Of a DNA stretch of 64,000 bases, positions 35,459 to 43,841 are shown in pieces. This DNA is from Nodosilinea nodulosa PCC 7104 (GTDB taxonomy: Bacteria; Cyanobacteriota; Cyanobacteriia; Phormidesmidales; Phormidesmidaceae): positions 5,379,018-5,443,017 of the forward strand of contig NZ_JH976537.1 in the NCBI RefSeq assembly GCF_000309385.1, in the 5' to 3' direction. Made by a program: the position numbers and the translations under genes. The notes below the pieces were generated by a model. That model was not told the DNA's origin. It ran no database searches and saw nothing but the letters and a program-made list of their open reading frames with translations. Each line of letters starts with the position of its first letter. The first letter of the stretch is position 1.

Positions 35459-35755
35459 TTAGTGGTGGCTACCGCTGTTGAGCGGTCTGTTGGGGTTCAG
35501 AGGGTTGATCGCCCACTCGGCCACAGAGAGGTGCTGAGGCTTGGTTTGAACCGACTGGCTGACGGGATAAATGCCGGTGTTTTGAGGCTTTTCACCCGGC
35601 GTTTGGGCTTCTCTAGCGGGCATTTCTCCCCGCACACCGTGGCTGCCCATGGAGGCCTGGGCAGAGCTGGCCAAACCGACGACAGGTATCAGTAATGTGG
35701 CGGCGGTGAGACCGCCCAACAAGTACCGTTTAACAGCAGACTTTTGAGTTTTCAT
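35459..35755 (-). CDS. Small secreted protein of unknown function
   Basis: 98 residues from ATG 35755 (MKTQKSAVKRYLLGG); an upstream start adds eight. A signal peptide (YLLGGLTAATLLIPVVGLASSAQA) is followed by about 60 polar, Pro/Asn/Gln-rich residues without repeats or Cys. No family recognised. Solitary gene. Confidence 0.6.
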   Translation of the reverse strand: MKTQKSAVKRYLLGGLTAATLLIPVVGLASSAQASMGSHGVRGEMPAREAQTPGEKPQNTGIYPVSQSVQTKPQHLSVAEWAINPLNPNRPLNSGSHH

Positions 35756-35918
35756 AGGAGAAATATCCCTTTCGTTCAATGGTTTTACTGTAGGAGTGGT
35801 GTGTGTCAGTTCTGCCGCAATGCTGTGGCAATTCTGTCTGTGTTCTAATTTACAAAAATGCTGCTAAGTTAGCATTTAGACATAAATAGACCTTAATTAA
35901 TGGAGAGGGTTACTTATT

Positions 35919-36455
35919 GTGAAAAACCGCTTGATTGGAGGGGCGATCGCCCTGGGGCTGCCCCTGGTCAGCCTGGCCCTGGCCGGGCCTGCGACCGCCG
36001 CCGCGCTGGCCCAGGCGACCCCCCAGCAGGCCGACTTGCAGCGGCAGCGGGCCGCCCTGCTCTACAACCAGGGAAACCTGATCGCCGCCGCCGCCCTGCT
36101 AGAGCCTGCCCTGGCCACCTACGAGGGCGGCGGCGACTCCAGCTCGATTCAGCAAACGGCGGCCTTCCTGGGGCTGGTCTACGGCGAGCTGGGCAACCGG
36201 GCCGAGGCAGGCCGCGATTTGGCTATGGCCCTCGACTACTACCAGCAGCAGATCGCCGCCCTGGCGGCGGGGTTCAATCGCTTTGCCCAGGCCCAGGCCT
36301 ACGTCAATGCCGGTCGGGTGGCCCAGCGGCAGGGCGCCGCGCCCCTGGCCCAGGACTATCTGACCAAAGGCCTGGACCTGGCTGAGCAAGTGGGAAATCC
36401 GGGCTTAATTCGGCAGGCCCAAGACCTTTTGGCTGCCCCCCGGTCCCCCGGCTGA
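35919..36455 (+). CDS. Secreted TPR-like protein
   Basis: 178 residues from a GTG at 35919 (VKNRLIGGAIALG). Signal peptide ending near AALAQA. The mature part carries TPR-like helix pairs: RAALLYNQGNLIAAAALLEPAL, AFLGLVYGELGNRAEAGRDLAMALDYY and QAQAYVNAGRVAQRQG...AQDYLTKGLDLAEQ, so a protein-binding role in the periplasm or lumen is likely. Ends 25 bp before the convergent hydrolase. Confidence 0.75.
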   Translation: MKNRLIGGAIALGLPLVSLALAGPATAAALAQATPQQADLQRQRAALLYNQGNLIAAAALLEPALATYEGGGDSSSIQQTAAFLGLVYGELGNRAEAGRDLAMALDYYQQQIAALAAGFNRFAQAQAYVNAGRVAQRQGAAPLAQDYLTKGLDLAEQVGNPGLIRQAQDLLAAPRSPG

Positions 36456-36479
36456 GGCGGGTCGAAACCCTTCGCCCGA

Positions 36480-37310
36480 TCAGTCTGCGGAGGCCGCGAT
36501 CGCCGCCTGGCGAAATTCAGCCAGGGCGGCATTGATCGCCTGGGGATATTCGGCCATGACCAAATGCCCGGCCTGGGGCAGGTGCAGATGGCGGCCCGGC
36601 GAAAAATGCTGGGCCAGCGACTCTCCCATGGCGCAGGTAAACATGGGGTCCTGACCACCGCTGACCACCAGGGCCGGGTAGTTTAAATGCCAGGGGCGAT
36701 CGCGGCGGGCAAAAAAGTTGTAGCCCCAAAAGATTTTCAGGGCGTCGTAGGGGTGGGCGTGCACGGGAACCGGGCTTTCGACCACAAAGCGATCGATGGT
36801 GGGGTGGGTGTGCTCGCTGGAGGCCTGGGCGGCAAGGCGCTGCGCCCAGGGCAGCCGAAACAGGTGGCGGCCGCCCCAGGCCAGGCTCTGCATCAGGGGA
36901 ACCTCCCACCAGGGGTCGAGGTCGTGGGTGCCGCCCGCCACCAGCACCAGCCCGGTCACAGGGTGGCGCTGGCACCATTCCAGGGCGATGGGCACGCCGT
37001 AGCTGTGGGCAAAGAGAATCGGGCGATGGATTTGAAAATGGCGCAGCAGCCGGGTCAGGTCGCGGCCATGCCGCCCAATTGAGTAGCGGCGATAGGGGCT
37101 GGAGGCGCCGTGGCCCGCTAGGTCGTAGGCGATCGCGCCCCACCCCTGCCCCACCGCAAACTCGTACTGCGACCTGAGATTAAATCGATTGCCCAGACCG
37201 CCGTGGAGAAACACCACCGCCGGGGCCGCCCCCGCCCAGTGGCAGACCTGAAGCTGCACCCCAAGCCGCACCCGCAGCGGTTCCCCCGTCAATAAATCGG
37301 TTTCTGGCAC
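36480..37310 (-). CDS. Alpha/beta hydrolase
   Basis: 276 residues with the alpha/beta hydrolase fold. Oxyanion-hole segment VVFLHGGLGNRFNL, nucleophile elbow region LFAHSYGVPIALEW (Ser in H-S-Y-G), acid residue region LVVSGGQDPMF and catalytic His in LPQAGHLVMAEYP. Typical esterase/epoxide-hydrolase-like relatives; substrate unknown. Confidence 0.85.
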   Translation of the reverse strand: MPETDLLTGEPLRVRLGVQLQVCHWAGAAPAVVFLHGGLGNRFNLRSQYEFAVGQGWGAIAYDLAGHGASSPYRRYSIGRHGRDLTRLLRHFQIHRPILFAHSYGVPIALEWCQRHPVTGLVLVAGGTHDLDPWWEVPLMQSLAWGGRHLFRLPWAQRLAAQASSEHTHPTIDRFVVESPVPVHAHPYDALKIFWGYNFFARRDRPWHLNYPALVVSGGQDPMFTCAMGESLAQHFSPGRHLHLPQAGHLVMAEYPQAINAALAEFRQAAIAASAD

Positions 37311-37847
37311 CGTCTAAGCCGTCAAGCGCATCGAAGGACTGATTTGCACTACCTCCATCCTGCCAGATTAACCGGGTATCTGAGTCATCTGAGCTATAGC
37401 TGTAGCCAGTCTGGTTCAGACCTGATTGACTGACAATAGTTCTGATGTAGGTTGGTGTTGAGCGAAGCGTTCGCGCAGCGTCTCCAGCGGGGAAAACCCA
37501 ACACCAGTAACGGTTTTGTTGGGCTACGCTGGCGCTTCACCCAACCTACGGCAGGCTAAGGGTTTCAAGGGTTTTGTCAGTCAACCAGGGTATTTGCTAC
37601 CTTGCGTTCGACGATGTTTCAGTCTTTGGCAGGGTCATCTCTTAAGTCAGCCGCGCCGGAAATGTTTTTGCCCACTTTCGAGGCGCTGGGCGATACCTTT
37701 AGGTCACTGTGGCGCGGGTGGGCGGCGCGAACTTTTGGTCTCATGGGGAAATTTTGTTTTTGAACCGCTGCGGATGCTTGCATCGAGTAGGATTTGTCAG
37801 TATTCTGCCCAAGCCCGCCTGCCGTCTCAGAGCGAAGTGAACCCAAC
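37311..37847. repeat. Intergenic region with GTAGGTTGG element
   Basis: 537 bp. 37447-37549 is a copy of the palindromic element with ends GTAGGTTGG / CCAACCTAC, followed by GGGTTTTGTCAGTCAACCAGGG, as in the 28.9 and 50.4 kb copies. The rest, up to the RraA-like gene, shows no recognised feature. Confidence 0.6.
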
Positions 37848-38483
37848 GTGCCAGACTCTGCCGAATTTGCCGCCGTTTCCCCCACCGCCTACGCCGATGC
37901 CCAACTGGCCCGCAGCCAGTTTATGGATCTGGGCCTGCGCGCTCTGTGGTCGCCCATGCCCCGCATCGCTGGGGCGGCCTACACCGTCAGCTGTCCCCCC
38001 GGCGACAACCTGATGCTCCACGCCGCCATTTACCGGGCCGCGCCGGGGGCGGTAATTGTGGTGCAGGCGGGGGATGTGGACTACGCCATGGCGGGTGGCA
38101 ATGTGTGCGCGATCGCCCAGCAGCGGGGCATTGCCGGGTTTGTGGTCGATGGCGCAATTCGCGACATTGCCGAAGTGCGGGCGGCGCAGTTTCCGGTGTT
38201 CGCTCGGGGGCTGGTGCCGGTGCCGGGGCGCAAACAGCAGCTGGGCACGCTGAACCAGCCAATCACCTGCGGTGGCGTGAATGTCTACCCCGGCGATATG
38301 GTGGTGGCCGATGAGGAGGGCATCGCGGTGATTCCCGCCGCCGACCAGGAGGCGCTGTGGGAGATGGCCAAGCAGCGCAGCGATCGCGACGAAGCCCAGT
38401 CTCTGGCCGATTGGCAGGTCAGCCACCAGGCCAAAGTGGAGCAGGCGCTGCAATCGCTGGGGTTTGAGGAAGGCGGGCTATGA
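37848..38483 (+). CDS. RraA-family protein (HMG aldolase/decarboxylase-like)
   Basis: 211 residues from GTG 37848 ([19 protein letters not shown]); the frame is open upstream without family match. Fold hallmarks: [23 protein letters not shown] and the metal/substrate site [15 protein letters not shown], with the Arg-Asp pair used by HMG/CHA aldolases and oxaloacetate decarboxylases of this family. It is thus more likely an enzyme than an RNase E inhibitor. The last four bases overlap the next gene (ATGA). Its partner is a ring-opening amidohydrolase, so decarboxylation of the opened ring product is a reasonable proposal. Confidence 0.85.
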   Translation: MPDSAEFAAVSPTAYADAQLARSQFMDLGLRALWSPMPRIAGAAYTVSCPPGDNLMLHAAIYRAAPGAVIVVQAGDVDYAMAGGNVCAIAQQRGIAGFVVDGAIRDIAEVRAAQFPVFARGLVPVPGRKQQLGTLNQPITCGGVNVYPGDMVVADEEGIAVIPAADQEALWEMAKQRSDRDEAQSLADWQVSHQAKVEQALQSLGFEEGGL

Positions 38484-39532
38484 AAGTAGAGGTCTTTCCC
38501 CTGGCCCAGAGCGGCCCCGACGACCTCAGCGGTCTAATAAACCTGATCGAAACCGGGCGGCTCGACCCCAAAACAATTGTTGCCATTTTGGGCAAAACCG
38601 AGGGCAACGGCTGCGTCAACGACTTTACGCGGGGGTTTGCCGTGGCCACGCTCCAGGCCTACCTGCGGCCTCTGATTGGCGATGCCGCCACTGAGCAGAT
38701 TGTGTTTGTCATGTCCGGCGGTACCGAGGGGGTGCTCAGCCCCCACATGACAGTGTTTACCCGCCAGAGCGAGGGCTTAACCGGGCCGACCCAGCCGGGG
38801 CTGGCCCTGGGGGTGTGCCACACCCGCGACTTTGCCGTGGAGGAAATTGGCACCCTGACCATGGTGCAGGTGGTGGCCGAGGGGGTAAAAGGGGCGATCG
38901 CCGCCGCTGGCCTGGCTTGTGAAGATGTCCACTTTGTGCAGATCAAATGCCCGCTGATCACCGCCTCCCGCCAGGGGAGGGGGGCAATTACCCAGGACAG
39001 CTACAAATCGATGGCTTACTCGCGCGGGGCCTCGGCCCTTGGGGTGGCCCTGGCCCTGGGAGAAATTCAGCCCGCAGAGCTGAGGGCTGAAGATATTTGC
39101 GCCAATTACGACCTCTACTCCACCGTGGCCTCAACCTCCGCCGGGGTGGAGCTGCGAAACTGCGAAATTCTGGTGCTGGGCAACGCCGCCGAGTCCCACA
39201 GCGACTGCTGCATTGGCCACAGCGTCATGGCCCACGCCCTGGATGCGGGGGCGATTCACCGGGCGATCGCCAGCGCCCAGGGGGCGGGCGGCGGCGATCG
39301 CATTGTCAACATCTTTGCCAAGGCCGAGGCCGACCCCACGGGCCGGGTGCTGGGCCACCGCCACACCATGCTCGACGACTCCGACATTAGCCACACCCGC
39401 ATGGCCCGCGCCGTGGTCGGCGCGGTGATTGCCGCCACGGTGCAAAATCCCATGGTCTACGTGTCGGGCGGCAGCGAGCACCAGGGGCCACCGGGCGGCG
39501 GGCCGATCGCGGTGATTTGCAAACGCGGTTAA
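38480..39532 (+). CDS. Cyanuric acid amidohydrolase/barbiturase-family enzyme
   Basis: 350 residues of the toblerone-fold ring-opening amidohydrolase family. The three-fold repeat is visible with Ser/Lys sites: [14 protein letters not shown] (Ser about 84), QIKCPLITA (Lys about 160), [24 protein letters not shown] and [17 protein letters not shown] at the C-terminus. Known members hydrolyse cyanuric acid or barbiturate; the exact substrate cannot be read from sequence. It overlaps the RraA-like gene by four bases, so the two are translationally coupled. Confidence 0.88.
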   Translation: MKVEVFPLAQSGPDDLSGLINLIETGRLDPKTIVAILGKTEGNGCVNDFTRGFAVATLQAYLRPLIGDAATEQIVFVMSGGTEGVLSPHMTVFTRQSEGLTGPTQPGLALGVCHTRDFAVEEIGTLTMVQVVAEGVKGAIAAAGLACEDVHFVQIKCPLITASRQGRGAITQDSYKSMAYSRGASALGVALALGEIQPAELRAEDICANYDLYSTVASTSAGVELRNCEILVLGNAAESHSDCCIGHSVMAHALDAGAIHRAIASAQGAGGGDRIVNIFAKAEADPTGRVLGHRHTMLDDSDISHTRMARAVVGAVIAATVQNPMVYVSGGSEHQGPPGGGPIAVICKRG

Positions 39533-39553
39533 CGCGAAATAAGAGACTATGGC

Positions 39554-41035
39554 CGAATGTCACTGACGTAAGCCCTATCAAGCTACCAGCTTAGCTTTCA
39601 GGACTGAGCGGGGTTCCTGCATTCTCGGGAACGGTTTGGGACGACGTTTGACGACTCGGGGTTCTGAACGGTTGGGGCGAAAGGGAACAATCAGCTCTTG
39701 CACAGCGCTTAACAAGGCCTGGTAGCCTCGCTGTTGCTGGGATGGAGCGAGATGGAGAAACTCGGGTCGGAAGTGATTAAATTGTTGCCGAGTGCCCTGA
39801 AGGGAGAGCCGTAACGCGTCGACCTCAGAGTCGGCAGTCGCCTCCCACATGAGGGTTCGCAGCAGATTGTAGGTCAACAGATGAACCCAAATGCTTTTGG
39901 TCACCATAGCGGGCGTTTTGGCGGCAATCATCTCCATAGCTAAGGTGGTCTTGAGATGCCTGAGATTGACTTCGGTGGCCTGCCAGCGGAGGTGATAGAG
40001 TTCGGCCAATTTAGCTTTGCGATACCGCTTGGCGTCCATCAGGGTGGTCACCACTACGATGTTGGTCGGTCGAAACCCAGGCGTCTGAATGGAGAGAAAG
40101 ACTTCGCGTACCTCAATCGACTCGGGTAAGGCTTCAAACTCCTCAGGCGAGAGGGCGTCGGGGCATTGCTTGGGGCGTTGCCACCGGACAATGTGGTCGC
40201 CAATCCCAAGCTTTTTGCCACGCCTGAAATCGCAGCGGCGCTGATGGTGCTTGCGAAAAACGGCATCGGCTCCCGTCAGCGCGACCCAGGCCAGATCCAC
40301 ATAGGTGCCATAGGCCGAATCGGCCACCACCACATCCTCTGGGCGCAGGGTCTGGTAAAGTTGGCGGGCTAAGCGCCACTCACTCACCCGAAAAGGAGCC
40401 ATCGCTACCTCCAAGACCGCTCCCGTAGTCACGCAAAACCACACCTGAAGCTTCAACAGCGGAAAGCCACAGCCCGTCTTCTGATTGCTGTGTTGGGGAT
40501 ACGCCGCTTGATTGGCCTTGGTATCACTCATCAAGACCGTCGTGGCATCAAAGGCCTTGACTCGGCGACCACACCACCGTTGTTCCGGGGATACTTTCCG
40601 TTGTAACGCCCTCGTCACTCGCTTTAGTAGGGGTGGGAAAATGGACTCGCTCAGGCGCTTACGCGCTTTACTGTACCCCCCGGTATCGGCTGACGGCGGC
40701 TCTAAGCCCGCCAGGCTCATCCAGGCCACCACCCGCTTGACCGCATGGCTGAGACTGCCATCGACATCAAGAACTTGGGAGATCCAACTCCACAGCACTA
40801 CCATTGGGGTGTAGAGCACTTGGCGATAGGCGATGCCTTGTTCGTCCACTACAGCCTGGACTTCGGCTTCCGGTAGAACCTTGGCAAAGGGTAGACCGAT
40901 ACTGTTTTGGTATTTCTCCTTGAGGACATCCGCACGATTCGGCATCATAGAGACATGGTTTTGGGTTTCGACGCTTCGATCTTTACAGATCAAGCGCTTG
41001 AAGCCTTTTCTGCTCTCTTATGTCAGTGCCATTCG
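39554..41035 (-). mobile_element. IS4-type insertion sequence with 8 bp target duplication
   Basis: 1482 bp with imperfect inverted ends CGAATGTCACTGACGTAAG (left) and CGAATGGCACTGACATAAG (right, complement). ACTATGGC is duplicated at 39546-39553 and 41036-41043. It encodes one intact transposase and lies 21 bp after the amidohydrolase gene. Confidence 0.88.
39578..40993 (-). CDS. IS4-family transposase
   Basis: 471 residues, full length. DDE sites: first Asp in KAFDATTVLMSD, second in VVVADSAYGTYVDLAW, and the Glu in YHLRWQATEVNLRHLKTTL, the usual YREK-type region. The frame is intact and the element has clean ends, so it may be active. Confidence 0.92.
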   Translation of the reverse strand: MICKDRSVETQNHVSMMPNRADVLKEKYQNSIGLPFAKVLPEAEVQAVVDEQGIAYRQVLYTPMVVLWSWISQVLDVDGSLSHAVKRVVAWMSLAGLEPPSADTGGYSKARKRLSESIFPPLLKRVTRALQRKVSPEQRWCGRRVKAFDATTVLMSDTKANQAAYPQHSNQKTGCGFPLLKLQVWFCVTTGAVLEVAMAPFRVSEWRLARQLYQTLRPEDVVVADSAYGTYVDLAWVALTGADAVFRKHHQRRCDFRRGKKLGIGDHIVRWQRPKQCPDALSPEEFEALPESIEVREVFLSIQTPGFRPTNIVVVTTLMDAKRYRKAKLAELYHLRWQATEVNLRHLKTTLAMEMIAAKTPAMVTKSIWVHLLTYNLLRTLMWEATADSEVDALRLSLQGTRQQFNHFRPEFLHLAPSQQQRGYQALLSAVQELIVPFRPNRSEPRVVKRRPKPFPRMQEPRSVLKAKLVA

Positions 41036-41061
41036 ACTATGGCCCAGGTTTTCCTGCGTCC

Positions 41062-41481
41062 CTAGGACGCCGCAGAGCGCGCTTGGGCTGGGGAGAACGC
41101 CACCTGGCTGACATCCACCGCGTGGGTGCCGTCTACCCGGCTGGCGGTGGCGACGATGGTGTCCAGGGTGTAGCGATCGCGCACCTGTCCGGCAAAGACA
41201 ATCGTGGTGCCTTTTTGCACCAGCGAGAGCGGCGCAACGCCCGCCAGATGTGGCTGCTGGTCGAGGGCCTGGGCCACCCGCTTGGCCAGGCCGCAGGGGT
41301 CGTACTCCCCCTCCAGCCCCATGCAGGCCGGCGCCAGGGGGGTATCGCGCACGCTGGCGTCTTCCCGTCGGGCGCGATCGTAGGTATCGGTCAGCCCCGG
41401 CCCCATGCGGCTCATGGCGTCCGGTTCCGTAGCGGGACTGTCTTCACAATGCTGAAAGTCGATGGCGTCGTACCAACCCAT
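41062..41481 (-). CDS. BON-domain-like small protein
   Basis: 139 residues from ATG 41481 (MGWYDAIDF); a GTG six codons upstream is possible. The C-terminal 65 residues (GLAKRVAQALDQQPHLAGVAPLSLVQKGTTIVFAGQV, then LDTIVATASRVDGTHAVDVSQVAF) resemble a BON domain, which binds phospholipid surfaces or polysaccharide. No signal peptide. It follows the baeRF-like gene by 62 bp on the same strand and is probably co-transcribed. The IS4-type element ends 19-26 bp beyond its stop. Confidence 0.6.
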   Translation of the reverse strand: MGWYDAIDFQHCEDSPATEPDAMSRMGPGLTDTYDRARREDASVRDTPLAPACMGLEGEYDPCGLAKRVAQALDQQPHLAGVAPLSLVQKGTTIVFAGQVRDRYTLDTIVATASRVDGTHAVDVSQVAFSPAQARSAAS

Positions 41482-41561
41482 AGCGCTAAACCCAATCACA
41501 ACACGGTAAGCGGAGCTGAAAAGCGGCCTGGCGACCCCTGGCGATCGCTGGCTAAAACCCT

Positions 41562-42722
41562 CTACACCCCGGCAGGAATGCCGTAGCGGTAGACCGCCGC
41601 CGCTGGAGCCTGGGTGGGCATGGCCTCGGCAGCGAGCAGATACACGTCGCCCCCCTGCAAAAACGTCTGCACCGCCGCCAGATCGAGGAGATCCTGGTCG
41701 TCGGGCTGGGGCTGGGCATGGTGGTCTACCTGCCCAGAGTCTGGGTCAAACTGGCCCCAGCAGTGGGCGTTGGCCTGGGTAAACAGCACATCGACCTGGC
41801 CGCGAAAAGCGGCGGGCAGCAGCTGCGACAGGCGATCGCTGGCTTTGCCCGTGCCCTTGACATTGTTGTAGGTGCTGAGCGCGGCCTGGTGAGCCTGCTC
41901 CACCAGGGGAGCTACCTGCTCCCAGGCGGCGGCGCGCAGGTCGTCGGGCTGGGCCTGGTCGGGGTTGCCCGACACGCCTTCGGCCAGCAGATGGGGGTAG
42001 CTGTTGACCTGGTGGTACAGGGGCTGGAGATAGTCGACCGAGGCAATCACCAGGGGAGCATGCTCATCTTTGAGGTAGGCGTGAAGTCCCTTTTCAACCT
42101 TGGCCAGAAAGCGGAGCAGGTTGAAGTTTTCGTCGTCACTGCCGCCCCCCTGGCCGTGGTAGGTAGGGGCGCTGCCCTGCCCGCCGCCGCTGTGGTACTG
42201 CAACTGCTCTTCGGGATCGTCGTACTTGAGCGCTTCCGCCAGGCTGGTGGGCGTGTCGCTGAGGGAAATTTCGCTGATGCGGTAGCGGGTGGCCTGGAAA
42301 AATCGCACCTGATTTTGGCTCAGAGCCAGCAGGTAGAAGTAGCGATCGCCAAAAAACAGCGGCAGCAGCGGCTTGAGGTGAAAGCGATCGCCCACCACCA
42401 CCAGCGACTCAAACTCTAGGGGCAGCCGGTACACCCGCAGGCGATCGGGGGTAAAGAACAGAGCCAGCCCCTGACTTTGATACCGCCAAAAACGGTCATT
42501 TTCTAGCAGGGCAAAACCAGGCTTGAGCACCTGCTCTACCCGCTGCTGGTCCAGGCCCAGCTGCAGCAGTTTGTCATTTGCCTCAGAGAGCAAATTCTTG
42601 AGGCGAATGGGGTCTTGCTGAACCTCTGGGCCAGCCACATGGGTCGGCATATAAATAGAAACTGAGCAGTCGCTCGCAGACTGACTCAGCTGTTTAAATT
42701 CTGATTGAGATAGTAATTGCAT
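41562..42722 (-). CDS. baeRF-like (archaeo-eukaryotic release factor fold) protein
   Basis: 386 residues from ATG 42722 (MQLLSQSEFKQL). It matches uncharacterised bacterial proteins of the baeRF group: an N-terminal VSIYMPTHVAGPEVQQDPIRLKNLL, a middle GDRFHLKPLLPLFFGDRYFYLLALSQNQVRFF, and a C-terminal domain with TQANAHCWGQFDPDSGQV. A Gly/Ser-rich loop (HSGGGQGSAPTYHGQGGG) is in the middle. These proteins are proposed, not shown, to act on stalled ribosomes or in stress. Divergent from the YetF-type gene. Confidence 0.75.
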   Translation of the reverse strand: MQLLSQSEFKQLSQSASDCSVSIYMPTHVAGPEVQQDPIRLKNLLSEANDKLLQLGLDQQRVEQVLKPGFALLENDRFWRYQSQGLALFFTPDRLRVYRLPLEFESLVVVGDRFHLKPLLPLFFGDRYFYLLALSQNQVRFFQATRYRISEISLSDTPTSLAEALKYDDPEEQLQYHSGGGQGSAPTYHGQGGGSDDENFNLLRFLAKVEKGLHAYLKDEHAPLVIASVDYLQPLYHQVNSYPHLLAEGVSGNPDQAQPDDLRAAAWEQVAPLVEQAHQAALSTYNNVKGTGKASDRLSQLLPAAFRGQVDVLFTQANAHCWGQFDPDSGQVDHHAQPQPDDQDLLDLAAVQTFLQGGDVYLLAAEAMPTQAPAAAVYRYGIPAGV

Positions 42723-42794
42723 GGACTCTTTGGCTTGCTTCTGCCTAAAGCCTACCGAAGCGGTCAAGGTTCGCCTTCTGTCGATTGGGCTGTT

Positions 42795-42824
42795 TGTTTA
42801 CACCACAGGATAGAGTCGCCGTTT
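42795..42824. promoter_or_regulatory. 30 bp motif, copy A (upstream of YetF-type gene)
   Basis: TGTTTACACCACAGGATAGA followed by GTCGCCGTTT. It agrees at 26 of 30 positions with the copy at 43543-43572. It sits 80 bp before the YetF-type gene and 73 bp before the divergent baeRF-like gene, a typical promoter/operator place. Confidence 0.55.
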
Positions 42825-42903
42825 TAGGTAAGCCCCTAAACTCATAACGTGAGAGCCAATTGAAGCGATGCGCTAGCTGAGAAAACCTACGGGGAAACCG
42901 ACC

Positions 42904-43431
42904 GTGCCTGAGAATATATCTGTGTTACTGTCCACTCTGGTTGCTGGCGCTCTGTCCTACTTCTCGGTAGTGGTGCTGCTCAGACTGTCGGGCAAGCGCA
43001 CTCTTTCGAAATGGAATGCCTTTGACTTTGTTGTCACCGTTGCTTTTGGCTCAATTTTGGCCACGATGGTGCTGTCTAAGCAGACGTCTTTGCTGCAAGG
43101 GGTAGTGGGGTTCGGCACCTTAGTGGCGCTACAGTTTGCCCTGACCTGGCTATCGGTGCGATCGCCCGTGGTTCGGCGCTGGATTAAGGCCCAGCCCCGG
43201 CTCCTGGTATGGGAGGGCAAGTTTCAGGCCGAGGCCCTCACCAAGGAGCGCGTTACCCAGGGCGAGGTGCGGGCTGCCCTCAGGTCAAAGGGCATAGCCG
43301 CCCTGGAGGATGTCAAGGCAGTGGTGCTAGAAACCGACGGCGGCTTTAGCGTCATTCAGTCCATCAACGCCAAGTCAGATTCAGCCCTGGTAGATGTTTT
43401 GGGCTACGCCGATGTGTGGTCAAATCCGTAA
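42904..43431 (+). CDS. YetF/DUF421-family membrane protein
   Basis: 175 residues from GTG 42904. Three N-terminal helices (GALSYFSVVVLLRLSGKRTLSKWNAFDFVVTVAFGSILATMVL) precede the DUF421 cytoplasmic domain with PRLLVWEGKFQAEALTKERVTQGEVRAALRSKGI and EDVKAVVLETDGGFSVI. Function unknown; Bacillus relatives include spore and stress proteins. Confidence 0.85.
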   Translation: MPENISVLLSTLVAGALSYFSVVVLLRLSGKRTLSKWNAFDFVVTVAFGSILATMVLSKQTSLLQGVVGFGTLVALQFALTWLSVRSPVVRRWIKAQPRLLVWEGKFQAEALTKERVTQGEVRAALRSKGIAALEDVKAVVLETDGGFSVIQSINAKSDSALVDVLGYADVWSNP

Positions 43432-43841
43432 AATCAGCGCCTCTCCCAGAGCTAAATAATTAGAGCCAAACGATGGGGGGCAAACGGCCATTTGCCTGCA
43501 CCCAGGTTCATGCTTCAAGTCAGCGGCGCCTCTGCCTGCATCTGTTTACACCATAGGGTAGAGTCGCTGTCTTCCCAGAGACTTTAAGCTGTCCCCAGGT
43601 GCCGATTTGCTCAGGCATACTCGACCTTTGGTTTCCTTATCCACAGCGCCAAGAATCACCAGTTAAGATTGCCCGCCTGGGGGCTGTGCCTCTGGGTGTG
43701 TTTCTAGGTCTGAACTCAGGCTGGATATAGCGGTCTATTTTGTGCTGCTCAGGGCTTTCTTCTACGGTTCAGGCGCTGCTGAAGGGGCGATCGCCCCAGG
43801 AACTCCATACCTCTGATCCCGCTGCAGGAAGACCCAGACCC
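43432..43841. other. Region upstream of GH13 gene
   Basis: 410 bp; contains the 30 bp motif copy B at 43543-43572. An open frame from a TTG at 43740 leads into the GH13 gene but has no family match before the ATG at 43842. No other feature seen. Confidence 0.4.
43543..43572. promoter_or_regulatory. 30 bp motif, copy B (upstream of GH13 gene)
   Basis: TGTTTACACCATAGGGTAGA followed by GTCGCTGTCT. Shared with copy A near 42.8 kb, suggesting common control of the baeRF/YetF divergon and the GH13 gene. Confidence 0.55.
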
